Source: Catillopecten margaritatus gill symbiont (GTDB lineage: Bacteria; Pseudomonadota; Gammaproteobacteria; PS1; Pseudothioglobaceae). Taken from it: 64,000 nt of DNA. The position numbers and the translations under genes were made by a program. The notes beneath the pieces are model-generated. The model ran no database searches and was not told the DNA's origin. It saw only the letters and a list, made by a program, of their open reading frames with translations. The DNA lies in assembly GCA_037956075.1 (NCBI GenBank), contig CP138327.1, positions 1,478,692 to 1,542,691 on the forward strand, written 5' to 3'. This document shows positions 1 to 7,925 of the stretch, piece by piece; the stretch's first letter is position 1, and every line of letters starts with the position of its first letter.

Positions 1-1017
1 CTTATCTGTGGTATTTTCTTCGCTAACTTTTGACAAGCCAATATTTAATAAAGCGTCATTAACCTTTATATCATTGAGCAAAGTTATCGTTGTATTTTTA
101 TAATCTTTATCACTCCAACTTTGAAGAACGCCATCGGTATGGACATGCCGACTGCTTTTGATTTGAGAAAGTGAAAGTTTGGCTTTCCAAGTGTCGTTAA
201 TTTTTTTATTGATATTGGTTGAGATTTTGGTTAAATTTCTAACCCCTAGCCCTTGCCTGAGAGGTGTGGCAAAAGTACCTGTGGTGGCGGGAATATCATA
301 TTCAGTTTTATTATTAGCAACTAAATAACTTATATCAAACGCTTTATTACCCACTTTTATTTGAGTAGAGCGATTACTCACCCCATCTTTCTCACCCGTT
401 GTATCGCCAGTTCTAACATTAATACCGTCAGTTGAATATTTGTTATGGGTAAATCTGACAAATCCCTCTTTACTGCCACTGCTCGCTGAGAGTGTGTAAG
501 TTCTAGAATTGTGCGTGCCAAATTTGGTGCTTATGGTTGCACGCTTGCTATCTGCACTTTTTTTAGTGGTGATAGAAATAACCCCTGCAATGGCAGATGA
601 GCCATATAAAACAGAGCCAGCACCTTTAATAATTTCCACTTTTTCAATATCATTGAGCGCAATGCTTGTTAATCCATATTCAACGGCGCCATCTGTAGAA
701 TTTGGGGGATTTATTTTTACACCATCAACCAAAACCAAAGTATGCCTTGACTCGCTACCACGCATAAATATGGCAGGTACATTGCCTTGTGGGCTTACTA
801 ATCCAACACTCGGCACCGTTTCTAAAAAATTCAAAAAAGTATTCGCACCTGTTGCTTTAATATCTTCTGCAGTAAACGAAAGTGCTGAGGTAATTGAGCC
901 AATCACTGGGCTGTCGGTACGATATTCGGCATTCATATAAATGGGAATGGGACCGAGTACTGCGTTGATATTGGTTGTAGCAAGGGCGAGACTGGTCGCC
1001 AGTATGATTTTTTTCAT
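1..1017 (-). CDS. TonB-dependent outer-membrane receptor, BtuB-like (partial, N-terminal part)
   Basis: Read from the complement, the ORF starts at 1017 with a signal peptide (MKKIILATSLALATTNINA) and runs off the left edge, giving 339 codons. A plug domain follows: the segment with AIFMRGSESRHTLVLVDGVK and VEIIKGAGSVLYGSSAIAGV is the classic TonB-receptor plug pattern, and the remainder looks like alternating beta-barrel strands. The family imports cobalamin or chelates across the outer membrane using TonB/ExbBD energy. The cobalamin riboswitch directly upstream makes vitamin B12 or a corrinoid the likely ligand. The C-terminal barrel is outside the window, so exact ligand class is inferred from the riboswitch. 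The plus-strand ORF inside it is an antisense shadow. Confidence 0.88.
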   Translation of the reverse strand, partial: MKKIILATSLALATTNINAVLGPIPIYMNAEYRTDSPVIGSITSALSFTAEDIKATGANTFLNFLETVPSVGLVSPQGNVPAIFMRGSESRHTLVLVDGVKINPPNSTDGAVEYGLTSIALNDIEKVEIIKGAGSVLYGSSAIAGVISITTKKSADSKRATISTKFGTHNSRTYTLSASSGSKEGFVRFTHNKYSTDGINVRTGDTTGEKDGVSNRSTQIKVGNKAFDISYLVANNKTEYDIPATTGTFATPLRQGLGVRNLTKISTNINKKINDTWKAKLSLSQIKSSRHVHTDGVLQSWSDKDYKNTTITLLNDIKVNDALLNIGLSKVSEENTTDK

Positions 1018-1043
1018 AATATTTTATCCATTGTAAAGTTATA

Positions 1044-1066
1044 TACCATTTTATAAATGGTATTAA
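1044..1066. repeat. Short perfect inverted repeat ATACCATTT/AAATGGTAT
   Basis: The sequence holds ATACCATTT, a short TAT spacer and AAATGGTAT, between the riboswitch and the receptor start codon. The same nine-base ends bound the 160-bp hairpin at 47366-47525, so this may be a solo remnant of the same element. As RNA it could also form a hairpin that takes part in the riboswitch expression platform. Confidence 0.55.
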
Positions 1067-1077
1067 AAGGTTTAATT

Positions 1078-1215
1078 ATGTATCGGACTCATTTCCAATG
1101 TAAGAGGTTGAACCTTTTACATTGGAAAAATACCGTTGCAAGGACAGTGTCGGATTTTCACCGACTTCCATAATTAGAAACCCCTGTATTAACCCTGATA
1201 GGACTGGCTTTGTAA
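1078..1215 (-). promoter_or_regulatory. Cobalamin (AdoCbl-type) riboswitch
   Basis: On the minus strand the conserved core is visible: GGAAGTCGGTGAAAATCCGA followed by CACTGTCC and TTGCAACGGTA, matching the B12-riboswitch pattern GGGAA..GGTG.AA.TCC..A(C)TGTCC.CGCAACTGTA. An upstream AGCCAGTCCTA and a downstream AGTCCGATAC arm fit the flanking helices. It lies about 60 bases upstream of the BtuB-like start, as expected for a corrinoid-repressed transporter leader. Boundaries are approximate. Confidence 0.9.
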
Positions 1216-1358
1216 AAATCACCAACTGAATAAAATTTAACTTTTATTTAGTATTCATACTTAATGCAAGGATCTCAATTAAACTGAGGTACATTATAGC
1301 TGTTAAATAGCCGAGTTCTGATAAAATTATCTTCTTTAAAACAAGGGAGTTTGTCAAA

Positions 1359-2438
1359 ATGAGCCAAGTGTATAACTTTAGTGCAGGTCCTGCGATGTTG
1401 CCAGCACAGGTAATGAGGCAGATGCAGGCGGAATTATTGGAATATGGTAATGCCAAAGCATCGGTGATGGAAATTTCTCATCGGGGTGCGGATTTTATGG
1501 CATTGGCTGAGAAATCTGAGCAGGATTTGCGTGATTTGATGAATATTCCTGATAATTACAAAGTTTTATTTTTGCAAGGGGGTGCATCGGCACAGTTTTC
1601 GATGGTACCGATTAATTTATTACATGGTAAAAAAGTGGCAAATTATGCGCATACGGGGCATTGGTCGAAAAAGGCGATTGCTGAGGCACAACGATATTGT
1701 AATGTTAATATTTGTGCAGACAGTTCGCATAATAAATATACGAATATTGACGATTTTGAAAATTGGCGTATTGATGAGCAAGGTGCATATTTGCATTACA
1801 CGCCGAATGAAACCATTGCAGGCTTGGAGTTTGATTATATTCCAGAAGTGGATATGCCGTTGGTAGCAGATATGTCTTCGACGATTTTGTCACGAGAGAT
1901 TGATGTGTCAAAATATGGCGTGATTTACGCGGGTGCACAGAAAAATATCAGTATTTCTGGCTTGACGATTGTGATTGTTAGAGATGATTTAGTGGGCAAT
2001 GTAGTGGCTAATCAGCCAATTTTATTTGATTACAAAACGCAAATAGATAATGACTCTATGTATAACACCCCATCGACTTATCCTTGGTATGTGGCAGGTC
2101 GTGTGTTTGAATGGCTGAAAGAACAAGGCGGTTTGAGTGCGATGGCAAAGATTAATGAAAATAAGGCAAAGACGCTGTATGATGCGATTGACAACTCTGA
2201 TTTTTATTCAAATCCAGTGGTAGAAAAATACCGTTCTTGGATGAATGTGCCATTTTTGTTGGCGAATGAAGATTTGAACGGTTTATTTTTAGAGCAGGCG
2301 GCAGAATGCAATTTGATTACCCTAAAAGGACATCGTTCTGTGGGTGGTATGCGCGCCAGTATTTATAATGCGATGCCACAAGAAGGCGTTGATGCGCTGG
2401 TTGCATTTATGCAAGCGTTTGAAAAGGAGAATGGCTAA
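1359..2438 (+). CDS. serC: Phosphoserine aminotransferase SerC
   Basis: This PLP enzyme converts 3-phosphohydroxypyruvate and glutamate to phosphoserine and 2-oxoglutarate, and also acts in pyridoxal phosphate synthesis in many gammaproteobacteria. At 359 residues it is full length. It begins YNFSAGPAMLP, has the GGASAQF loop near residue 75 and the PLP-lysine region YAGAQKNIS near residue 190. AAGGGAG lies 11 bases before ATG. It is the first gene of a serC-serA-pheA operon, and its stop overlaps the serA start (TAATG). The supra-operon serC-pheA-hisC-tyrA-aroA is known in related bacteria; insertion of serA is the local variation. Confidence 0.97.
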   Translation: MSQVYNFSAGPAMLPAQVMRQMQAELLEYGNAKASVMEISHRGADFMALAEKSEQDLRDLMNIPDNYKVLFLQGGASAQFSMVPINLLHGKKVANYAHTGHWSKKAIAEAQRYCNVNICADSSHNKYTNIDDFENWRIDEQGAYLHYTPNETIAGLEFDYIPEVDMPLVADMSSTILSREIDVSKYGVIYAGAQKNISISGLTIVIVRDDLVGNVVANQPILFDYKTQIDNDSMYNTPSTYPWYVAGRVFEWLKEQGGLSAMAKINENKAKTLYDAIDNSDFYSNPVVEKYRSWMNVPFLLANEDLNGLFLEQAAECNLITLKGHRSVGGMRASIYNAMPQEGVDALVAFMQAFEKENG

Positions 2439-3595
2439 TGTTCACCGTACAAACGCTGAATAATATTTCTCCTATTGGCTTGGATAAATTGCCGAGAGAC
2501 GGGTATGAAGTAGCGTCTGAGATGAGCAATCCTGATGCGATTTTGGTGCGTAGTGCTAAGATGCATGAGATGGAAATTGGCAACAATTTAAAGGCTGTAG
2601 GGCGTGCAGGTGCGGGAGTGAATAACATTCCATTGGATAAAATGAGCGATAAGGGTGTGGTGGTTTTTAATGCACCCGGTGCGAATGCGAATGCAGTCAA
2701 AGAATTGGTTATTTCATCAATGTTGCTAGCCAGTCGTAATATTTGTCAGGCGTGGGATTATGTCAATAAATTGCCGCTGGACAATCTCAAAACTGCGGTA
2801 GAAGAGGGTAAGAAAAATTATGCAGGTTCGGAATTACCAGGCAAAACATTAGGCATTGTTGGTTTGGGTGCGATTGGTGTGCAGATTGCCAATGCGGCGA
2901 CTATGTTGGGGATGCGAGTGGTTGGTTTTGACCCGAGTATTACTATTAAAAGTGCTTGGAAATTGTCGGCAGATGTGGAGCAGGCGTTGAGCGTTGACGC
3001 CTTGTTTTCGCAGAGTGATTTTGTCTCGTTTCATGTGCCATTGGTGGAAGGCACTAAGAATTTGTTGAACAAAGAGCGCATTGCTTTATTACCAACAGGG
3101 GCAACGATTTTGAACTTTGCCCGTGATGGGATTGTGGATGAAGAGGCGTTGATTAACGCATTGGAAGCGGATAAAATTAACTATTATGTAACGGATTTTC
3201 CGATTGATGATAAAAAAGACCACAAACGCGTGATTGCCTTACCACACTTGGGTGCATCAACGGCTGAAGCGGAAGATAATTGTGCGATTATGGTGGCTAA
3301 TCAAGTGAAAGATTATCTTGAAAATGGCAATATTGTTAATTCGGTCAACTTTCCAGAGGTAAAAATGCCACGCTCAGGCGGTGTGCGTTTGGCGATTGCC
3401 CATCAAAATATTCCTAATATGGTGGGGCAAATATCCACTATTCTTGCCAATGCAGAGATTAATATTATCGATATGTTGAACAAATCAAGGGAGGAAGTTG
3501 CTTATACTTTAATTGACTTAGAAGGTGAAATTTCTGATACAGTAGTCAATAGTTTGCAACAGGTAGAAGGTGCGTTGAGCGTTAGGGTTTTATAG
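2438..3595 (+). CDS. serA: D-3-phosphoglycerate dehydrogenase SerA (short form with ACT domain)
   Basis: SerA catalyses the first step of serine synthesis, oxidising 3-phosphoglycerate with NAD. The 385-residue protein has the Rossmann nucleotide motif GIVGLGAIGVQIAN near residue 140, the catalytic His region LPHLGASTAEAE near 270, and a C-terminal ACT segment after about residue 310 (NIPNMVGQISTILANAEINI) for allosteric control, probably by serine. It overlaps serC by one base, so the two enzymes of the pathway are translationally coupled, and pheA follows 11 bases downstream. The short form lacks the intervening domain of long SerA enzymes. Confidence 0.95.
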   Translation: MFTVQTLNNISPIGLDKLPRDGYEVASEMSNPDAILVRSAKMHEMEIGNNLKAVGRAGAGVNNIPLDKMSDKGVVVFNAPGANANAVKELVISSMLLASRNICQAWDYVNKLPLDNLKTAVEEGKKNYAGSELPGKTLGIVGLGAIGVQIANAATMLGMRVVGFDPSITIKSAWKLSADVEQALSVDALFSQSDFVSFHVPLVEGTKNLLNKERIALLPTGATILNFARDGIVDEEALINALEADKINYYVTDFPIDDKKDHKRVIALPHLGASTAEAEDNCAIMVANQVKDYLENGNIVNSVNFPEVKMPRSGGVRLAIAHQNIPNMVGQISTILANAEINIIDMLNKSREEVAYTLIDLEGEISDTVVNSLQQVEGALSVRVL

Positions 3596-3606
3596 AGGGT
3601 AAAAAA

Positions 3607-4680
3607 ATGGCTAAAACATTAGAGGAGTTGAGAGTTGAGATTGATGCGGTAGATAAAAAAATTCTAGCGCTTATCAATGGACGCTCAACACTTGCGGCTG
3701 CTGTGGCAGAAGTGAAAAAAGCCACCAATGATAACAGCAGTTTTTACCGCCCAGAGCGTGAAGCACAAGTATTACGCAAGATTCTTGAAGAAGATAATCT
3801 GATTAGAGATAAGGATATGGCACACATATTCCGTGAGATTATGTCGGCTTGTTTGGCACTTGAGCAGGGCATCAAAGTGGCTTATTTAGGCCCTGAAGGG
3901 ACATTTACGCAAGAGGCAGCACTCAAACATTTTGGTCATGCCGTTTCCACTTTGGATTGTGGTGGCATTGATGAAATATTCCAAGAAGTTGAAAATTCCA
4001 ATGCAAATTATGGTGTTGTGCCGATTGAAAATTCATCCAATGGCGTGATTGGTGGCACGGTCGATATGCTTTATTCGCAAGATTTAAAAGTGTGTGGTGA
4101 AGTTGAAATTGCCATCCAACATCAATTAATGAGTGCAGACCAAACCCAAGAAATAAAAGTTATTTATGCCCATCAACAAGCATTAGACCAATGCCGTCGC
4201 TGGCTTGATAATCATTATCCAAAAGCTGAATTGAGCGCAGTAGCATCAAATGCTTTGGCAGCACGAATGGTAAAAGACGAGCCAAATGCAGCAGCAATTG
4301 CCTCAGAAGCAGCGTTGAGTTTGTACGGATTAGAACGCATTGCTAAAAATATTCAAGACAAAACAGGCAATGTAACCCGTTTCCTAGTACTCGGCAAAGA
4401 AGAAGTACCTCCCTCAGGCAATGACAAAACTTCTTTATTGATCGTTACCAAACACGAAACAGGCGCATTACTTGAGTTATTAGAACCCTTCAAAGCGAAT
4501 AATATCAATATGTTACAACTAGCTCGCCACCCGATACCAGGTGTTAAGTGGGAATACTTATTCCTCATTGACATTGAGGGTCATCAACAAGAATCCCATG
4601 TGCAAAAAGCCTTGGCAGAAGTATCAGAAAAAACGCTCAAAATGACGGTTTTAGGTTCTTATCCTGTTGCAGTTTTGTAG
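3607..4680 (+). CDS. pheA: Bifunctional chorismate mutase / prephenate dehydratase PheA (P-protein)
   Basis: The protein makes phenylpyruvate from chorismate through prephenate. Domains in order: AroQ chorismate mutase (residues about 1-90, LRVEIDAVDKKILALINGR), prephenate dehydratase (about 92-270, YLGPEGTFTQEAA and the TRFLVLG motif) and a C-terminal ACT domain (about 275-350). The ACT domain keeps GALLELL, but the usual ESRP phenylalanine-binding motif reads ARHP, which may alter feedback inhibition. At 357 residues it is normal length. It closes the serC-serA-pheA cluster, with an AT-rich gap and an accessory ORF pair before hisC. Confidence 0.96.
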   Translation: MAKTLEELRVEIDAVDKKILALINGRSTLAAAVAEVKKATNDNSSFYRPEREAQVLRKILEEDNLIRDKDMAHIFREIMSACLALEQGIKVAYLGPEGTFTQEAALKHFGHAVSTLDCGGIDEIFQEVENSNANYGVVPIENSSNGVIGGTVDMLYSQDLKVCGEVEIAIQHQLMSADQTQEIKVIYAHQQALDQCRRWLDNHYPKAELSAVASNALAARMVKDEPNAAAIASEAALSLYGLERIAKNIQDKTGNVTRFLVLGKEEVPPSGNDKTSLLIVTKHETGALLELLEPFKANNINMLQLARHPIPGVKWEYLFLIDIEGHQQESHVQKALAEVSEKTLKMTVLGSYPVAVL

Positions 4681-4751
4681 TGAGTTAAATTTGCTCTTGA
4701 TTTAAAATTATTGCAGTGCTAAATTTTTTAGAAACTTAAGTATTAACTGTG

Positions 4752-4757
4752 TATAAT
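4752..4757 (+). promoter_or_regulatory. Candidate -10 box for the lipoprotein/coiled-coil genes
   Basis: A perfect TATAAT preceded by TGTG lies 62 bases before the lipoprotein ATG in the otherwise empty gap after pheA. No convincing -35 box is visible at the right spacing, so this is only a candidate. Confidence 0.35.
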
Positions 4758-4818
4758 TTTTGACTATGTAGTGGTTTTAATGATTGCTAATTTTTTTAAT
4801 AAAAAGAGGTATAAACAA

Positions 4819-4935
4819 ATGAAATATTTAATTTTAACATTAACCGTTATTTTTCTAGCTTCTTGCCAAACCAATGGTCAGAGTGTAACAAGTAAAGGGG
4901 ATATTAAAGGGAAAATAAAAGTATTAATAAAGTAA
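4819..4935 (+). CDS. Short lipoprotein signal-peptide ORF (38 aa), probably the 5' part of a frameshifted gene
   Basis: The 38-codon ORF starts with a textbook lipoprotein signal: two basic/polar residues, the hydrophobic stretch LILTLTVIFLAS and a lipobox L-A-S-C with Cys16 as acylation site, then a polar tail rich in Lys. AAAGAGG lies 9-15 bases upstream, a good ribosome binding site. The next ORF is open in the +1 frame from 4931 with no good start codon, so the two probably formed one lipoprotein with a coiled-coil body. The A-rich junction (4905-4940) is a likely slippage site. It may alternatively be a genuine 38-residue entericidin-like peptide. No family is recognised. Confidence 0.6.
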   Translation: MKYLILTLTVIFLASCQTNGQSVTSKGDIKGKIKVLIK

Positions 4936-5758
4936 AAATGCATTACAAGTAAAGCATGCACAAGATGAAATTCAAGACTTAAGACTCACCTTGTCTAAAA
5001 CTATAGAAAAAACAAATCAAAGATCCATGCAAATAGCGTCAGATTTACAAAAAGAATCTGAGCAAGCTAACAATCAAATAATCGATTTAATTTTAATAAT
5101 TAATGAAAGTATTGATAAAATAAAAAGTCAAAATAAAATAATTGAACATAGAATAGAAGCAAATAAGGACAATAACACTAAGTTCAGTAAAAAAATTAGT
5201 TCTAGACTACAAGAATTGATGAGCGATTATGATGCAGAGAATAAGATTGTTAAAGCTAAATTAACAATAATTAAGAAAAGCCATGTTGATAAAAAATCTT
5301 TTAAGAAAAATGTTGTTGATATTAATGCGAGGTTAAAAAAAGTATTTTCTGGTAATAGAAAAATGATTCAATTGGTTGACTCTGAAAATAGAAGATTAAT
5401 TCAATTGGTTGATTCTGAAAATAGAAAGTTAATCCAATTAGTTGACTCTGAAAACAGAAAATTGATTAAGGGAATAAATTCTAACATTCAATCAGTGGTT
5501 GCTGATAACAAGAAGTTGATTAAATCAGTAGATATTGATAACAAGAAGTTGATTAAATCAGTAGATATTGATAACAAGAAGTTGATTGATGTAGTGGATT
5601 TTAATAATAAAAATGCAATTCAGAGGGTTATAGCTAAATCTTTGGAGATAGAATCTAAAATGAATAAAATGAAGGACAATGTAAATAATTTTAATAAGTC
5701 TTTCGAGTTATTAGGTAAAGTAATAAACGATCTAACTTTAAAAAATGTAGCGAAATAG
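4931..5758 (+). pseudogene. Coiled-coil protein with 11-residue repeats (start missing; likely frameshifted from the upstream lipoprotein signal)
   Basis: The frame is open from 4931 to the stop at 5758. The only starts inside it are a TTG at 4991 and an ATG at 5027, neither with a good ribosome site. The residues before 4991 (ALQVKHAQDEIQDLRLTLSK) already look like coiled coil, so the true start is probably in the lipoprotein frame upstream. The whole protein is Lys/Asn/Ile-rich and heptad/hendecad-like, with two sets of tandem 11-residue repeats (RKLIQLVDSEN and KKLIKSVDIDN types). No enzyme motif is seen. A trimeric or dimeric rod anchored in an outer or inner membrane is the simplest model. 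It sits between pheA and hisC, breaking an otherwise conserved gene order. Confidence 0.6.
5357..5605 (+). repeat. Two blocks of 33-bp in-frame tandem repeats
   Basis: Block 1 has three near-identical 33-bp copies at 5357-5389, 5390-5422 and 5423-5455, with a divergent fourth. Block 2 has copies at 5507-5539, 5540-5572 and a diverged 5573-5605. Each encodes an 11-residue (hendecad) coiled-coil unit. The near identity suggests recent slippage duplication. There are no spacers, so it is not a CRISPR array. Confidence 0.9.
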
Positions 5759-6012
5759 CTCCCTTTTTTTTCTGTTGTTTGACCTGTGTTATGGTGGTAA
5801 ATTAGTTTGTTGATGTTATTAAAATATATGCACAAAAAATAGGAAGTAAAGATTTTCATTAGTTGGCTTAAATGAAAAAAAGTTCTCTATTGTGATTACA
5901 AGGTTGATGCATATTGTCTTTATACTTTGATTTAGAGATGGTTTATATCAGTTTTAGCTTGATATAAATTTATTGCATAATAGTTTGTTTACTTTTAAAG
6001 AGCAAAATATAT

Positions 6013-7077
6013 ATGAGCATTTGCCCCACCATTAAATCTTTACAACCTTATCAAGGCGGTAAACCCATCAGTGAATTGCAGCGAGAATTGGGTTTAAATA
6101 GAGTGGTGAAACTTGCCAGTAATGAAAACCCGTTGCCGACCAGTGTAAAAGTGCGAGCGGCGATTGAACGGGCGGTGAGTGAGGTGGGGCGCTATCCTGA
6201 TGGCAATGGCTTTGAACTCAAGCAGGCGATTAGTCAGCATTTATCGGTGTCGATGGATGCGATTACTTTGGGTAATGGTTCAAATGATTTGTTGGAATTG
6301 ATTGCCAGAGCTTATGTGTGTGGTACGGGTGATGAGGTGATTTTTTCGCAATATGCGTTTGTGGTTTATCCGTTGGTCACGCAAGCACTTGGGGCGAAGG
6401 CGGTGGTAACGCCTGCAAAAGAGTTTGGGCACGATTTGGCGGCAATGTTGGCGGCAATTACCGATAATACTAAATTGATTTTTATTGCCAATCCGAACAA
6501 TCCGACGGGTACATTGCTGAGTGATGAAGCGGTTTATGCGTTTTTGTTGCAAGTGCCAAATCACATTACCGTCGTGCTTGATCAGGCTTATATTGAGTAT
6601 TTGGACGCCGAAGATAATGCCGTTAGTTGGCTCAAAAAATTCAATAATTTAGTCATCACTCGCACTTTTTCTAAGGCATATGGTTTGGCAGGTTTACGGG
6701 TCGGTTATTCGATTTGCTCAGCAGAAATTGCCGATTATATTAATCGCATTCGCCAGCCGTTCAATGTCAATCACATTGCTCAAAGTGCGGCAATTGCAGT
6801 GTTATCCGATAAAGAATTTATTGCAAAATCAGTGAGTGAAAACAAAAAAGGACTGTTGCAACTTGCCAAAGGATTTGGGGAATTGGGTTTAATTTATATC
6901 CCCTCCGCTGCAAATTTTATTGCCGTGAAAGTCAGTGATGCAGGGGTAATTTACCAGAAATTATTAGAAAAAGGCGTTATCGTGCGCCCTGTGGAAATGC
7001 CGAATTATATCCGTGTTTCTGTGGGAACACAAAATGAAAACACAACCCTTCTTGATGCGTTAAAATCCCTATTATGA
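6013..7077 (+). CDS. hisC: Histidinol-phosphate aminotransferase HisC
   Basis: This class I/II PLP aminotransferase acts in histidine synthesis, and such enzymes often also transaminate aromatic keto acids, which fits its place beside tyrA and aroA. The 354-residue protein has LASNENPLPTS near residue 36, GNGSNDLLELIARA near 90, NPNNPTGT near 160, the PLP-lysine region TRTFSKAYGLAGLRVGY near 218 and a C-terminal IRVSVGT. ATG follows AGAG at a short AT-rich distance. Its stop overlaps the tyrA start (ATGA), so it is translationally coupled. Confidence 0.95.
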   Translation: MSICPTIKSLQPYQGGKPISELQRELGLNRVVKLASNENPLPTSVKVRAAIERAVSEVGRYPDGNGFELKQAISQHLSVSMDAITLGNGSNDLLELIARAYVCGTGDEVIFSQYAFVVYPLVTQALGAKAVVTPAKEFGHDLAAMLAAITDNTKLIFIANPNNPTGTLLSDEAVYAFLLQVPNHITVVLDQAYIEYLDAEDNAVSWLKKFNNLVITRTFSKAYGLAGLRVGYSICSAEIADYINRIRQPFNVNHIAQSAAIAVLSDKEFIAKSVSENKKGLLQLAKGFGELGLIYIPSAANFIAVKVSDAGVIYQKLLEKGVIVRPVEMPNYIRVSVGTQNENTTLLDALKSLL

Positions 7078-7925
7078 ATAAAATTTGTATCATCGGCGTG
7101 GGATTGATTGGTGGTTCGTTTGCACTCGGCTTAAAAAAAGCAGGAAAAGTGCAGAGCATTGTCGGTTATGGCAGAAATGAAAACCACTTGAAAAAAGCAC
7201 TAGAATTAGGGGCGATTGACAGTTATAGTATGGACATTGCACAGGCGTTATCGGGTGCAGATTTGGTGTTGATTGCCACACCAGTTAATAGTTTTAAAGC
7301 CGTGTTGACAATGATTAAACCGCATATGACCGAAACGATGATTATCTCTGATGTTGGTAGCACTAAGGGCAGTGTGATTGCAATGGCTAAGGCGGTTTTT
7401 GGCACGATGCCTAAGCATTTTATCCCCGCACATCCAATCGCTGGCAAAGAACAGAGTGGGGTGGTGGCAGCCGATGGGACTTTGTTTAATAACAAACGGG
7501 TGATTTTGACACCGACAGACAATACCAGCACGCAATCGGTAGTGACCGTGAGTGAATTGTGGGAATCAATCGGTGCACAGGTAACACTTATGGACAGCCT
7601 AACCCACGATGATTTATTGGCAATGACTTCGCACTTACCCCATATGTTGGCGTTTTCATTGATGGATTATTTGATGGACAGTGATGCTAATGCTTTGGAT
7701 TATGCGGCAGGTGGGTTTAAAGATTTTTCTCGCATTGCCTCATCAGATGCGTCGATGTGGCGGGATATTTGCATTAATAATCCCGATGAAATTGTCAAAC
7801 ATATCGAGGGTTTTCAACAAAGTTTGAGCAAATTATCGCGTTTGATTAAAGAGGGTCAGGCAAGGGAAATAGAAACTTTATTTATCAATGCAAAAACAGC
7901 AAGGGATGATTGGTTAAATGTCTAA
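7074..7925 (+). CDS. tyrA: Prephenate dehydrogenase TyrA
   Basis: TyrA oxidatively decarboxylates prephenate (or arogenate) to the tyrosine precursor. The 283-residue monofunctional form starts with the dinucleotide-binding motif CIIGVGLIGGSFALGLKKAG, then SDVGSTKGSV near residue 92 and the catalytic HPIAGKEQSGV near 121. The all-helical dimerisation domain follows, with the conserved LPHMLAFSLM. It overlaps hisC by four bases and aroA by eight. No chorismate mutase or ACT domain is present. Cofactor choice (NAD or NADP) cannot be read with certainty. Confidence 0.95.
   Translation: MNKICIIGVGLIGGSFALGLKKAGKVQSIVGYGRNENHLKKALELGAIDSYSMDIAQALSGADLVLIATPVNSFKAVLTMIKPHMTETMIISDVGSTKGSVIAMAKAVFGTMPKHFIPAHPIAGKEQSGVVAADGTLFNNKRVILTPTDNTSTQSVVTVSELWESIGAQVTLMDSLTHDDLLAMTSHLPHMLAFSLMDYLMDSDANALDYAAGGFKDFSRIASSDASMWRDICINNPDEIVKHIEGFQQSLSKLSRLIKEGQAREIETLFINAKTARDDWLNV

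Noticed and set aside
509..940. Plus-strand ORF with hydrophobic start
   Set aside because: It is antisense to the TonB-dependent receptor, which has the plug motifs and a riboswitch.
1244..1456. Minus-strand ORF upstream of the receptor
   Set aside because: It overlaps the 5' end of serC in antisense and has no family signal.
5357..5605. 33-bp repeats as a possible CRISPR array
   Set aside because: No spacers; they code in frame for hendecad coiled-coil units.
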